A stretch of 64,000 bases of DNA from DATJPR01 sp963811705 (GTDB lineage: Bacteria; Bacteroidota; Ignavibacteria; UBA10030; UBA6906): positions 558,001 through 622,000 of the forward strand of contig CAWESL010000007.1 in the NCBI GenBank assembly GCA_963811705.1. The letters run 5' to 3'. The notes under the pieces are model-generated. The model had not been told where the DNA came from and searched no databases. It was given only the letters and a program-made list of their open reading frames with translations. This document shows positions 52,301 through 61,031 of this stretch, in pieces. Every line of letters begins with the position of its first letter. Positions within the stretch are counted from its first letter, which is position 1. A program made the translations under genes and the position numbers.

Positions 52301-55300
52301 ACCAGCCAATCGGACGCGATGTTTCCGACGAAATTGTTGGAAGCATCACGGGCGATTGCATACATCGTGATCGCATGGCCCGATTCCAGCGATTGTGCCT
52401 GGACGATCTGGCCCGTGCCGTTGCTGGCGGTCTCGACCGCAACTTTCGTCGGCGACCCCGCCTGCACGACCGTAATAGTGTCCGTCGGGATGGAGGTCAG
52501 TCCCGTCACCGCCACGGTGATCCGTGCCGTCCCGATGACATGACCGGAAAACACGGCGCTTCTCCGATCGCTGCCGGGAACAAGGTCCGAAGAAACGATG
52601 CCACCCGAGAAGACCGTCAACGACCACCCTCCCACGTTCGCCGCCGCGTTCGCAACATAATTGTCGAAGCCATCGCGCGAGACCGCATAAAGCACAACAG
52701 ATGTACCGGAAGAGACCTTCTGATTGAGAAGTTGATCTCCTGTTCCGTCGGCAAGGGTCTCGATTCGGACCTTCTGTGCGGCGCCGGGGGCAATGGCGAA
52801 CGTATCACTCACGGCAACTCCCCGCGTGGGTTGAACCGTGCTTCCGGAAACTGTCAGGGTATATCCATGACCTGCTTTATCAATCGATACGCTGGCAAAC
52901 GACGCACGACCATTCAACGTGTCGACATTTGCCGTGAGCGAATCGACCCTTGTCGTATGTGACGGGTCCAGCAACGCCCCGCCGGCGACGGCGGTATCCC
53001 TGATGAACAGGGCGACCTTTTGATTGACGCCCGTGACCGCGTTGCCATACTGATCCTGCATCGTTACGACAGGCAGCTGAGGAAGCGTTATCCCGGCTGT
53101 GCCGTTCCCTGGCTGGGTGGTGAACACCAGCTTGGTCGCGGTCGCCGGCCTCACCTGGAAGCTCGCGCTCGTTGCGGGGGTCAAATTCTTCGCCGCCGCC
53201 ATCAGCGTCTTGCCCGATCCCGATGCTGTCACAATGAGACTGTCAAACGTCGCCACCCCCGATGAAGCCTGTTTGTTGCTTCCGCCGAGCAGCGCCCCGC
53301 CGCCGAGGAGCGAAAGACCGATGGAATCGGAGGACGTCGATACGACGTTCCCAAAAGTATCCTGAACGGCGACGACGACCGAGGGCTGGATCCGGTTCCC
53401 GGCTACAACCGTCGTGGGCTGTTGTGTGAAGGCCAATCGCACGGCAGGTGCAGGGGTGATGGTGAACGAGGCGCTCAGACCGCTTTTCGGCACGCTGATT
53501 GAACTTGCCGTCAACGAAAACGTCCCCGTCCGATTCACCGACAGCCCGGGAAACGTCGCACGCCCTGTGGTGGTCGACACCGGAACAGTTGTCACTCCAT
53601 TGAGCGTTGCGCCCAGCGGGTTCGTCAACGCAACGGAGACGTTGAGCGCAACGCCGGTGACCGTATTGCCAAAACGATCCCGTACCTCAACGACTGGCGC
53701 CGTGGCAAACGCCGTCCCCGCGGTCGCATTGGATGGATTGGCAACAAATGCAAGCGTGTCAGGCGACGATGCGAGAACGGTAAGCGAGTCGCTCACCGCA
53801 CGGACAAGAGCCGTCGAGGTAAATTGCAGGCGCCTTCCGCCGACTGTCAGGAAGGAGAGATCAGAGAATGTCGCCGCGCCCGACGCGTCGGTCGCCCGGA
53901 CCTTCGTTCCCTCCAATTCCGGATTCCCGCTTCCAACAGCGACCGTCACATTCGTTCCGGATTTTGCTACCTGATTTCCCGATTTATCGATCAACTGGAC
54001 TTTGAGGGCCGGTGAAAGCGTGGTTCCGGCGCTCACGGAGACGGGAGGTTGCTGCACAATCGAGAGGCCGTACGCAGTATCGGCCGCAACAGTGATGATG
54101 TTCGTGGTCGCTGACGAAAGGCCGGGACTCGAGAACTGAATCCCGATCTGTTCCGCGATGGCGTAGCTCAGGTTCGTGAATACCGCCTGACCATTCACGG
54201 CAGTCAACGGGTTCGTGCCCTGCAACAACCCCGTTCCTTGTGTCAACGTTGCGGTGATCACCGAACTGTTATCCGTCGTCACGATGTTCCCCGCCGTGTC
54301 CTGCACCGAGACGGTCGGCTGAGGGGTGAAGGTCCGTCCCGCAATCTGCGACTGATTCGGTTGCTGCAGGATGACGAGTCTCCCCGCGGCCCCGGGACTG
54401 GCATTCGCCGTAAAAATAATGGGGCTCCCTTTGACCGCAGCGCTTGCCTGCACCGTGTAGAGTCCCACCTTGTTCCCCAGCGTCAGGACACTGCTCGCGT
54501 TACCTCCGGGGGCCGAAACGGCGTTTGCAGGATTCAACGAAAAACTTCCGGGCGCCCCGGCGGGGAATCCCGTCACGGCGAAGGCGATCGTTGCGCTATC
54601 GACGGAGTTGCCGTACGCGTCGATAACGTGAACGACCATCGGACTCAGAGAAGTTGAGATGGGGGCCGTTTGCCCGTTTCCGGACACTCGCGACATGGAA
54701 TCCGCGGCGGCGTGATTCACGACGATCGTCAGCGAAGTGTCTGCCGTCAATCCGCCCGTGCTAAAACGAAGCCGTATGGACTCCATCTTTGTGTAGTTCA
54801 GATTCGCGAACGATGCTACCCCCGCAGCGACCGTCACCGAAGACGGGCCATTCAAGGTGCCACCCGTCCCGCCAATGACCTGAACCCCGATCTGCGAACT
54901 GTTGTCACTCGTGATCACATTCCCCAGCGCGTCTTCAACGGAAACCTGCGGCTGGGTGGCAAAATTCTGTCCGGCAATGGCGGTCGACGAGGGCTCACGG
55001 GTGAGGACGACTTTCGCAGCTCCTCCGGAGCTGACAACGATGGCAATCGAAGTATCGGCGATCAGGCCGCCGGCGGTGAATCGGATCTGAATCGTCTCCG
55101 CTTTCGGATAGCTGAGATTGGCGAACTTTGCGACCCCCCCGGAGGCCGTGGCCGTGACCGTTCCGCCCAGAGTCCCGGTTCCGCCGATCGCGGCTGCCGT
55201 GACAACCGTCGCGTTGTCACTCGCGATCACATTCCCGAGTGAGTCTTCTATCGAAACCCATGGCTGGGTGATGAAAGCCTGGCCGGCCGTTGCCGTCGAT

Positions 55301-57324
55301 GTCGGTTCCTGCGTTACCGCGACCTTCTTTGCTGCGCCCGGATTGACGGTGAACGTGCTCGAAGCGGGAGACGATGTAATCGATCCGCTGGTCGCCGAAA
55401 TGGTTTTTGAGGAACCGGCGACGGTCGGCGTAATATTGACGTTATCGACCAATCCGTTAGCGTTGATGATCGCAGGCACAGTCCCCGAGAAAGCCGTCGA
55501 AGACAGGGTCACGGTTCCGGTAAAGGTCGTTACCGTGTTCCCGTTCAAATCCTGCGCTGTCACGCGCGTCTGGAAGATCACACCTGCTGTTTTCGCCGCC
55601 GCAGAAAGCGGTGTCGTCCCGCCCGACATTGTAACGGCAAATTTCGCAAGTGGCCCCGCAGTGAACGCCACAGAAGCGGTGCTGGTGATCGGGTTGCCAT
55701 TGATGGTCGCGCTGGCGGTCGACGTTCCCGCGGCAGTCCCGGATGTCAATACCGCCGTGTAGGTCCCGTTCAAATTGTCCGTCGTCGAGCCCATTGTCCC
55801 CACTCCCGGCGTCGCGGACACGACGACGGTTCCCCCGCTTGCGATCAGATTGTTGCTGTTGGCGTCTTTGAGCTGCACCGTGATCGTCGAGGTGCTCGTG
55901 CCGTTTGCAGTGATCGACGTCGGGTTCGCAGTGACGGTCGACGTGGCCGTAGATGCCGGACCGGGATTGACGGTGAAGTTGCCGGATCCTCCGGCGTTGA
56001 TCGTGCCGTCGCTGGTCGTAATGACGCGGTCCCCCACTCCCGCCGACGTCGGGGTCACGGCGATGCCGTCCACCAACCCACCGGTGGCGATTGCAGCGGG
56101 CACGGAACCGACAAACGCATTCGATGTGAGATTGACCGTGCCGGTGTAGCCCGAAACGGTATTACCATTGACATCCTGTGCAGTAACTCTTACGAAGAAC
56201 GGGGTTCCCGCAGTCTTTGCTGCTGCGGAGAGCGGGGTTGTACTGCCGCTCATAGTCACGGCGAATTTGGAAACGGCTCCCGACGTGAATGCGACCGAAG
56301 CTGTGCTCGTGAGCGAGACGGTATTCAGTTTGGCGCTGACGATGGCCGTCCCTGCCGTCGCTATCGATGTGAGCGTCGCCGAGTACGTGCCGTTGGCGTT
56401 GTCCGTTACACCGCTCAGGCCCCCGATGTTCGCGCTCACGGTGACTGACCCTCCACTCCCCGTAAGGTTGTTCCCGAAAGCATCCTTCAGTTGCACCGTG
56501 ATTGCGGAAGTGCTTATTCCATTGGCGACGATCGACGTTGGAAAGGCGGTGACCGTCGATATCGCCGTCGATGCTCCGGCGGGATTAACGAGAATCACGT
56601 TTGACGTGGCCGCAGCGAGACTTCCGCTGGTGAATCGAAGCGTAATGGACTCCGCCTTCTGATCCGAGAGGTTCGCGAATGCCGCCACACCGTTGATCGC
56701 CGTCGCCGTCAGCGTCCCCTGCAGCGGTCCCACGCCCGACGCAAGCGCCGCGGTAACAATGGTGGAGTTGTCGCTTGTCACGACATTCCCATTGGCATCC
56801 TGGATGGAGACCGACGGTTGCGGCGTGAATGCGATTCCGGCAGTGGCGGGCGTCCCCGGTTGCACTGAAATGACGAGTTGTGTTGCAGGCCCGGGGCCCA
56901 CCGTGAACGTCCCGCTCGTCCCTGCGAACAGGGGATCACCTGCTGTCTCCGTTGCCGTGACGGATACATTCGATTCGGCTTTTGTATATGTAATGCCGGT
57001 AATCAGGACCGAATCGAGACCGGCAGGGATCACGCCGGAAAGGGTTCCTCCGAGCGTTCCCGTGCCCGTTGCTTTGCTGAGCTGCACGGTGGTCCCGAGA
57101 ACGACGGGCCGGCGAACACTTGACCCGTCCACGGAATAGACGACGATGCCGAAGCCGATGCCGGCGGAGGGCGAAGTCCCGCCGTTGATGGGACCGAAGG
57201 AGAGGTTTGTAGCAATCTGCGCGAAGCCGACACCCGGGACTCCGATCAAGACGGTGGAGAAAACGAAGGCACGGAAGAATCTCTGCACAAGCGTCATGGC
57301 ATTGGTCTTCATGGAGTCCATCAT
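49324..57324 (-). CDS. Giant Ig-like/IPT/FN3 repeat surface protein with type IX sorting tail
   Basis: 2666 residues. A signal peptide (cleaved near GVGFAQ, about residue 35) is followed by about 17 or more immunoglobulin-like repeats of roughly 100 residues (about 145-1930), of two recurring kinds: one with VTAQDVNGNTVSGYTG-like and one with ITVQLKDANSNNL-like strands. Two IPT/TIG domains (about 1936-2120; SLAPGSGGAGSTVPITIRG and SINPPSGVLGRSISVGLVGS), one FN3 (about 2126-2222), a C-terminal module and a sorting domain (about 2575-2666; FSLDQNYPNPFNPTTTISL ... FTRKMLLIK) complete it. It is expected to be exported across the outer membrane by type IX secretion and displayed as a long rod, most likely an adhesin or matrix scaffold. 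It heads a unit with the two small exported proteins. Confidence 0.88.
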   Translation of the reverse strand: MMDSMKTNAMTLVQRFFRAFVFSTVLIGVPGVGFAQIATNLSFGPINGGTSPSAGIGFGIVVYSVDGSSVRRPVVLGTTVQLSKATGTGTLGGTLSGVIPAGLDSVLITGITYTKAESNVSVTATETAGDPLFAGTSGTFTVGPGPATQLVISVQPGTPATAGIAFTPQPSVSIQDANGNVVTSDNSTIVTAALASGVGPLQGTLTATAINGVAAFANLSDQKAESITLRFTSGSLAAATSNVILVNPAGASTAISTVTAFPTSIVANGISTSAITVQLKDAFGNNLTGSGGSVTVSANIGGLSGVTDNANGTYSATLTSIATAGTAIVSAKLNTVSLTSTASVAFTSGAVSKFAVTMSGSTTPLSAAAKTAGTPFFVRVTAQDVNGNTVSGYTGTVNLTSNAFVGSVPAAIATGGLVDGIAVTPTSAGVGDRVITTSDGTINAGGSGNFTVNPGPASTATSTVTANPTSITANGTSTSTITVQLKDANSNNLIASGGTVVVSATPGVGTMGSTTDNLNGTYTAVLTSGTAAGTSTASATINGNPITSTASVAFTAGPLAKFAVTMSGGTTPLSAAAKTAGVIFQTRVTAQDLNGNTVTTFTGTVTLSSTAFSGTVPAIINANGLVDNVNITPTVAGSSKTISATSGSITSSPASSTFTVNPGAAKKVAVTQEPTSTATAGQAFITQPWVSIEDSLGNVIASDNATVVTAAAIGGTGTLGGTVTATASGGVAKFANLSYPKAETIQIRFTAGGLIADTSIAIVVSSGGAAKVVLTREPSSTAIAGQNFATQPQVSVEDALGNVITSDNSSQIGVQVIGGTGGTLNGPSSVTVAAGVASFANLNYTKMESIRLRFSTGGLTADTSLTIVVNHAAADSMSRVSGNGQTAPISTSLSPMVVHVIDAYGNSVDSATIAFAVTGFPAGAPGSFSLNPANAVSAPGGNASSVLTLGNKVGLYTVQASAAVKGSPIIFTANASPGAAGRLVILQQPNQSQIAGRTFTPQPTVSVQDTAGNIVTTDNSSVITATLTQGTGLLQGTNPLTAVNGQAVFTNLSYAIAEQIGIQFSSPGLSSATTNIITVAADTAYGLSIVQQPPVSVSAGTTLSPALKVQLIDKSGNQVAKSGTNVTVAVGSGNPELEGTKVRATDASGAATFSDLSFLTVGGRRLQFTSTALVRAVSDSLTVLASSPDTLAFVANPSNATAGTAFATAPVVEVRDRFGNTVTGVALNVSVALTNPLGATLNGVTTVPVSTTTGRATFPGLSVNRTGTFSLTASSISVPKSGLSASFTITPAPAVRLAFTQQPTTVVAGNRIQPSVVVAVQDTFGNVVSTSSDSIGLSLLGGGALLGGSNKQASSGVATFDSLIVTASGSGKTLMAAAKNLTPATSASFQVRPATATKLVFTTQPGNGTAGITLPQLPVVTMQDQYGNAVTGVNQKVALFIRDTAVAGGALLDPSHTTRVDSLTANVDTLNGRASFASVSIDKAGHGYTLTVSGSTVQPTRGVAVSDTFAIAPGAAQKVRIETLADGTGDQLLNQKVSSGTSVVLYAVSRDGFDNYVANAAANVGGWSLTVFSGGIVSSDLVPGSDRRSAVFSGHVIGTARITVAVTGLTSIPTDTITVVQAGSPTKVAVETASNGTGQIVQAQSLESGHAITMYAIARDASNNFVGNIASDWLVVKLSGGIADTDLVAGSDKKSAVFTGHRVGRAQILASSGSLSGIRSDTLTVVNGTAATLLPMPGTTPLSALVGSLFSTPLAAQVVDSSGNPVPAAIVRFSSPLSGPSSFFGTRQDTSVVANASGVATAPTMQANMISGTYSDTASVHGATAALFSLTNSSAPIFNFSLTSTNGGRIGTQYTQVAFPVRIAARDSFGNIATGFSGTATVASSGPLLSGGGVTPNFVNGVLDSYLITFDSSGTYVLTVRRTGGNETGLSDTITVQNPPPTFTSLAPGSGGAGSTVPITIRGTGFIPGVTVVLFSDARVRAFTPIIDSFTQLRVTVQIDSSTTVGYKNVTIANIQPGGGTVVVQNGFYVGNNPTPTLTSINPPSGVLGRSISVGLVGSNFVSGASTTEFGQGITVNTLVVDSATHITAGITIAASAQTGDRLITVVNAPPGGGTSQGVTFSVQADPSSPPVLAAPPTGYSVQTTQVTLQWSPPLSDSVASYQVQIAGDTTFATRVVDSTVTGNSIQVGPLSRYSTYFWRVRARRTSGIMSRYCTPWTFNTYPAQIALNNSVPFPVHDSPGQYSANDYRLLGVPGADNSLISKYLDGTAGSDWIAYYDNGADSSYLVKYSAGDTTFTFARGRAFWILRRGTWTVTGQVSGMMPDSSGYLRIALHSGWNIITNPFSDLTIPWSKVQSANGGIGDSIWNFDGTTMGVQQTFNPYLGYYFENKSNLKSLVIPGGLSLSKPALPSTPSDTSWSVSMTLEQGGILVDRSTWFGVAPDASPDCDRHDFHKPRSIATQSQLEFDRPEWDQRAPRYASDIRPPGSAVTSWIVTALTPDPKSRKTPFTVHFAGVGSVPAGSDIYLVDRKRETYQDLRANAAYSFTAIGPSAQFTILVGSESDVKKELAAIGPKEFSLDQNYPNPFNPTTTISLTVPIKANVTVTIYDILGARVRVLQSGLLAPGRHFFQWDGTNEGGRMTGTGVYFCRMNVTGGPGFTRKMLLIK
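55337..56577 (-). repeat. Duplicated Ig-like domain pair inside the giant protein gene
   Basis: Residues about 250-455 and 455-663 repeat the same two-domain unit (about 620 bp each). KFAVTMSGSTTPLSAAAKTA and KFAVTMSGGTTPLSAAAKTA are near-identical, as are the flanking strands, yet most synonymous codon positions differ between the copies. Confidence 0.75.
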
Positions 57325-57793
57325 CTTAGCACACTGTCACGATTCGTCGGATGATTCTCTCGATAAGGCACCCGGGCGCACGCAACCAGGGAAGACGACT
57401 GTCGACCCTCTTGTTGCGTCAGGACATACGCACCGCTTTTCTACATGAAAATCTGTTTCAGGTATGACGGCCGCTTGCACACGGGCGCGTGCAACGAATC
57501 AGCGTCCAAGCGGATCCCCGGGTGACCGGTGATGTCCGGCATGAACGGATCACTCTCCTCGTCCAACGGCACCGTTGTTATCTGAGCCTGTTCGTTGATC
57601 TGTATATAGAAGAGAAGGAGAACAGTTGGTGTGAGGCAAATCACACTATACTGTCCTCCGCCATGAAGGAATCCGCAGCGTGGCCCTTGTGGGCCTCGAT
57701 TTGGACGGGAAAACGGCCTGCGTCTGGAAGGTGGATCGAAGCCCCGAACGGACACACTCTTGACCGACAAAGTCAGGGCGATCGATTTGTCCC
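57325..57793. other. Intergenic region between argS and the giant surface protein gene
   Basis: 469 bp separating the housekeeping run from the surface-protein unit. It must hold the promoter of the giant protein gene, but no TAnnTTTG element was found on the minus strand. A minus-strand frame stays open over much of it (57441-57793) with no motif, start context or family resemblance, and is not called. No tRNA or clear terminator was seen. Confidence 0.5.
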
Positions 57794-59455
57794 TTACAGT
57801 GCAGTTCCTTCTACGATCCGATGCATCGCATCGGGAGCGGAAATCCCGAGCAGTTCGAGCCCGTTGCGAATGACCACTCTCGTGGCTTTGCACAATGCGA
57901 GTCTCGCAACGGTCAACGCCCGGTCGCTTGTCAAAACATCACATTCATGATAAAAACGATGAAAGAGACCTGCAAGGTCGTAAAGATATTCCGTCAGGTG
58001 ATGCGGCTCAAACGTGTCGGCAGAAGACTGGACCACGCCGGGAAACTGGAGAAGCGATTTCACCAGTTCAAGTTCGGAAAGTGTTGAAAGCAGGGAAAAA
58101 TCGGGGGGTACAGTTCCTTCCCAGTTTCCTTCTGCTTCAGACTTTTTGAAAATGCTTCTAATTCTGGCATGCGCGTACTGGACATAGTACACGGGATTAT
58201 CAATTGACTGCTTTCGTGCCAGGTCGAGATCAAAATTCAGGTGGCTGGTGATGGTTCTCATCAGGAAGAAATAGCGAACCACATCGGCACCGACGTCCTC
58301 GATCAACTCATCGAGGGTGATAAAATTCGCCTTCCGCGTCGACATCTTCACGACTTCCCCCTGCTGCAAAATCGTCACAAACTGATGGATGAGCACCGTA
58401 ATTTTCGATGTATCATACTCCAGGGCTTTCAGTGCCGCAAGGACATCAGGATACGTTGCAACGTGGTCGGCCCCGAAGACGTCGATCAAACGGTCGAACC
58501 CGCGCGCATACTTATCCCGATGGTAAGCGATGTCCGGAAGTCGATATGTCGGCTCCCCGGTATTCTTGATGATGACCTTGTCTTTTTCTCCTCCCAGCGT
58601 CGACGTCCGGAACCAGACGGCACCGTCCTGTTCGTAGACCAGACCGCGTTCCCGGAGATCGGCGACCACCGCTTCGATCTTCCCGTTTTCATAGAGGGAA
58701 TTCTCGTTGAAGAAGGATGAGAACTCGACACCCAGGCATCGGAGGGTCTTCTTGATGTCCTCGAATATTTCCCTCTCCGCCTGGTCTTTAAACGCTCCGG
58801 TTGCCGGTTCGTTCCGAAGGGCGTCGCCGCGCTGTTCCAGAAGATGTCGGGCAATGTCGCGGATGTATTCGCCCTGGTAGTAGTCCTCCGGAAAGGGTGC
58901 CGCCTCCCCGAGCAGCTCCAAATACCGCAGTCGCACGGAATCGCCGAGGATGCGCATCTGTCGCCCGGCGTTATTGAAATAGTATTCGCGCTCGACGTCG
59001 TACCCGGTCCATTCCAGGAACCGCGCGATCGTATCGCCGAACACCGCGCCTCTGCCGTGACCCACGGTCAAGGGGCCGGTGGGATTCGCGCTGACGAATT
59101 CCACCTGCACACGTTTCCCGCGACCGGCCGTCGAACGGCCGTAGGTCTCGCCGGAGTCAAGAATCTCCTTGAGCTGATGCTGGTAGAAGAACTCCGTAAA
59201 AGTCACATTGATGAAACCGGGACCGGCACATTCGACGCGCCGGATGTATCGCGGATCCGATTCCAGAGCGTCGATGAGTTGCAGGGCGAGGTCGCGCGGG
59301 TTTCGTTTGAGCCGTTTGGAAAGCGCGAGGGCCACGGTCGTCGTGAGATCGCCGTGCTCCTTCTGCCGTGGCGTTTCAAAGACCGGCTCGACATCCGTCG
59401 GAAGACCGAGCCGCTCCATCGCGGCGAGGATCCGGGAGAGAAGATACTGTTTCAT
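57794..59455 (-). CDS. argS: Arginyl-tRNA synthetase
   Basis: 553 residues, the usual length. N-terminal Arg-tRNA synthetase domain (add-1; FETPRQKEHGDLTTTVALAL), the class I HIGH-type motif NPTGPLTVGHGRGAVFGD near residue 120, the KMSKS-equivalent EVVKMSTRKANFITLDEL near 365 and the anticodon-binding DALR domain at the end (SLLSTLSELELVKSLLQFP ... DRALTVARLALCKATRVVI). It charges tRNA-Arg. Its start overlaps the rsfS stop by one base, so the two genes are cotranslated. Confidence 0.96.
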   Translation of the reverse strand: MKQYLLSRILAAMERLGLPTDVEPVFETPRQKEHGDLTTTVALALSKRLKRNPRDLALQLIDALESDPRYIRRVECAGPGFINVTFTEFFYQHQLKEILDSGETYGRSTAGRGKRVQVEFVSANPTGPLTVGHGRGAVFGDTIARFLEWTGYDVEREYYFNNAGRQMRILGDSVRLRYLELLGEAAPFPEDYYQGEYIRDIARHLLEQRGDALRNEPATGAFKDQAEREIFEDIKKTLRCLGVEFSSFFNENSLYENGKIEAVVADLRERGLVYEQDGAVWFRTSTLGGEKDKVIIKNTGEPTYRLPDIAYHRDKYARGFDRLIDVFGADHVATYPDVLAALKALEYDTSKITVLIHQFVTILQQGEVVKMSTRKANFITLDELIEDVGADVVRYFFLMRTITSHLNFDLDLARKQSIDNPVYYVQYAHARIRSIFKKSEAEGNWEGTVPPDFSLLSTLSELELVKSLLQFPGVVQSSADTFEPHHLTEYLYDLAGLFHRFYHECDVLTSDRALTVARLALCKATRVVIRNGLELLGISAPDAMHRIVEGTAL

Positions 59456-59859
59456 CAGGAAGCAAGTTTTCGGCGCGTCGTCGACGCCGATTTTTTCGCC
59501 CGGACGGGGGGCTTATCCTTGACCCGCTGGATCTTCGCATCGCCCCACAGTTTTTCGAGGTTGTAGTATGGACGTGTATTTTTGTGGAACACGTGAAGCA
59601 CGACATCGACAAAATCCAGCAGGACCCAATTTGGACTTCCCCCTTCGCGATGCCAGGGAGCGCTGTTGACGATTTCCATCCCATTCTCCACGCCGTCACT
59701 GATGGCCTTGACATGCGTCTCAGAATCGCCCGAACACAAGACAAAGAAATCCGTCATCGCGGTCAGCCCGCGTACATCGAGGATCACGACATCCTGCGCT
59801 TTCTTCGCGATCGCCAGTGCGGCAATCTTCTTGGCCAAACCGGGTGCTCTCAATGTCAT
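59455..59859 (-). CDS. rsfS: Ribosome silencing factor RsfS
   Basis: 134 residues of the Iojap/RsfS family: KKAQDVVILDVRGLTAMTDF, FVLCSGDSETHVKAISDGVE, and the signature WVLLDFVDVVLHVFHKNTRP with YYNLEKLWGDA, all at the expected spacing. The Lys/Arg-rich tail of about 20 residues (VRAKKSASTTRRKLAS) is an extension. It binds ribosomal protein L14 and blocks subunit joining under starvation. It is between a LytR_C-domain gene and argS. Confidence 0.93.
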   Translation of the reverse strand: MTLRAPGLAKKIAALAIAKKAQDVVILDVRGLTAMTDFFVLCSGDSETHVKAISDGVENGMEIVNSAPWHREGGSPNWVLLDFVDVVLHVFHKNTRPYYNLEKLWGDAKIQRVKDKPPVRAKKSASTTRRKLAS

Positions 59860-59863
59860 CCTC

Positions 59864-60373
59864 CTACTGTGAAGGTTTCAGTGAATGATAATCCTTGCCG
59901 ATAACGACGGTGACATCGACATAGTAGTCGGGGTTGAGCTGTTCGACAATATTGGATTCCGCAACGCCGAGGGCGTAGGCGACTCGCTTCGCATTTTCCC
60001 GGTCGGCCACACGATCAATGATCAACGTCTCCTGGACGTCGAACGTCTTATAGTTCCGCAAGTCCACGACGTCGAACCCCCTCGCACGAAGATACGACGT
60101 GATCTCCGATCCGGCCCCCGCGGAGCCGCAGCCGTTCAGGACGTCGAGCTGGATCGCCGCGCCCGCTCCGCGGAAACCGACGCCTGCGCGGCGGGGATCC
60201 ACCGACGGGTGGAGGAGCGTGCGTTCAACAAAGGAATAACTGAGTGCGAGGACAAGAACGGCAAGGACGCCGATCGTCACGTTCAACACGATGCGGCGTG
60301 TTCGGCTGCGCCGGGACGTTGGCGAAGACACGGTGATAGAACGAGGATGCTGCTCACGAATCGGAGAAATCAT
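59864..60373 (-). CDS. LytR_C-domain envelope protein
   Basis: 169 residues from ATG 60373. A short basic N-terminus, one membrane helix (about 33-54, IVLNVTIGVLAVLVLALSYS) and a periplasmic LytR C-terminal domain (about 85-165: LDVLNGCGSAGAGSEITSYL, RGFDVVDLRNYKTFDVQETL, and YYVDVTVVIGKDY). This domain is found at the end of LCP (LytR-CpsA-Psr) proteins and also alone, as here. Its function alone is not known. In FCB genomes it is often next to rsfS, as here (4 bp away). Confidence 0.85.
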   Translation of the reverse strand: MISPIREQHPRSITVSSPTSRRSRTRRIVLNVTIGVLAVLVLALSYSFVERTLLHPSVDPRRAGVGFRGAGAAIQLDVLNGCGSAGAGSEITSYLRARGFDVVDLRNYKTFDVQETLIIDRVADRENAKRVAYALGVAESNIVEQLNPDYYVDVTVVIGKDYHSLKPSQ

Positions 60374-60476
60374 GCTCTCCCGGTAAAAAAACAACAACCG
60401 GACACGCTCCGCCCTTTGTGCGAGTTGCCCGGTTCACAAACGTATCCATCAAATTCTTCAAACGCGACACAAGCCG

Positions 60477-60971
60477 TTAATATCCTCCACCCATGTACCA
60501 CGGATCGTAATACGGCGAATAGTAATATCCGCCGAATGGAATCTGTCGGAACTGGACCTTCATGAGCACATTGTCCCACGGTTTGTAATTCACTTCGGCT
60601 CTGCTCAGAAAGATCGAGCTCATGTCCGTCCTTCCCTTCGTCCCGATTCCGGAAAAGGAATTGTATGGACTGTACATGAAACTGACGTCCGCACGGGCGT
60701 TCAAACGATCGGTGAAATCGTACGTCATGCTGTTCGTGTACGTCCCGAGGCTCATTCCCTCGCCGCCCATCGTCTGGTACGACAGGCTGAAGGAATGATG
60801 CATATGAAACTTTTCCGGATCGAAAAACCCCAGGATCATCGAGGGCTGATCAGCAGACGCCACTCCGTCGGAAACGCGATCTCCCGAGCCAAGTTGCGAT
60901 TTAAACTGTGCTTGCACGCTTCCAACACCGATCAGAAGGAGCGCGAGAAGAAGAATTCCGTCCTTTCGCAT
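60477..60971 (-). CDS. Exported protein of unknown function, Tyr/Gly-rich C-terminus
   Basis: 164 residues from ATG 60971. Signal peptide ending SVQAQ, then a region of alternating strands (SFSLSYQTMGGEGMSLGTYT, SMTYDFTDRLNARADVSFMY, VNYKPWDNVLMKVQFRQ) that resembles an outer-membrane beta-barrel or its fragment, and a tail very rich in Tyr and Gly (FGGYYYSPYYDPWYMGGGY). It is 60 bp downstream of the GlmU-like gene and precedes the LytR_C gene. Family unknown. Confidence 0.7.
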   Translation of the reverse strand: MRKDGILLLALLLIGVGSVQAQFKSQLGSGDRVSDGVASADQPSMILGFFDPEKFHMHHSFSLSYQTMGGEGMSLGTYTNSMTYDFTDRLNARADVSFMYSPYNSFSGIGTKGRTDMSSIFLSRAEVNYKPWDNVLMKVQFRQIPFGGYYYSPYYDPWYMGGGY

Positions 60972-61031
60972 TGACCTTCCCTTCGAAATGACGAGATTAT
61001 GAAGAAAGTATACTGAATTGCCCATTCAGAA

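Noticed and set aside
55337..56577. CRISPR-like or satellite repeat
   Set aside because: The periodicity is that of Ig-like domains of about 100 residues, with no identical short DNA repeats or spacers.
57441..57893. Minus-strand frame of 150 residues next to argS
   Set aside because: It overlaps argS at its start, has no motif or good start, and is Arg/Ser-rich like other shadows.
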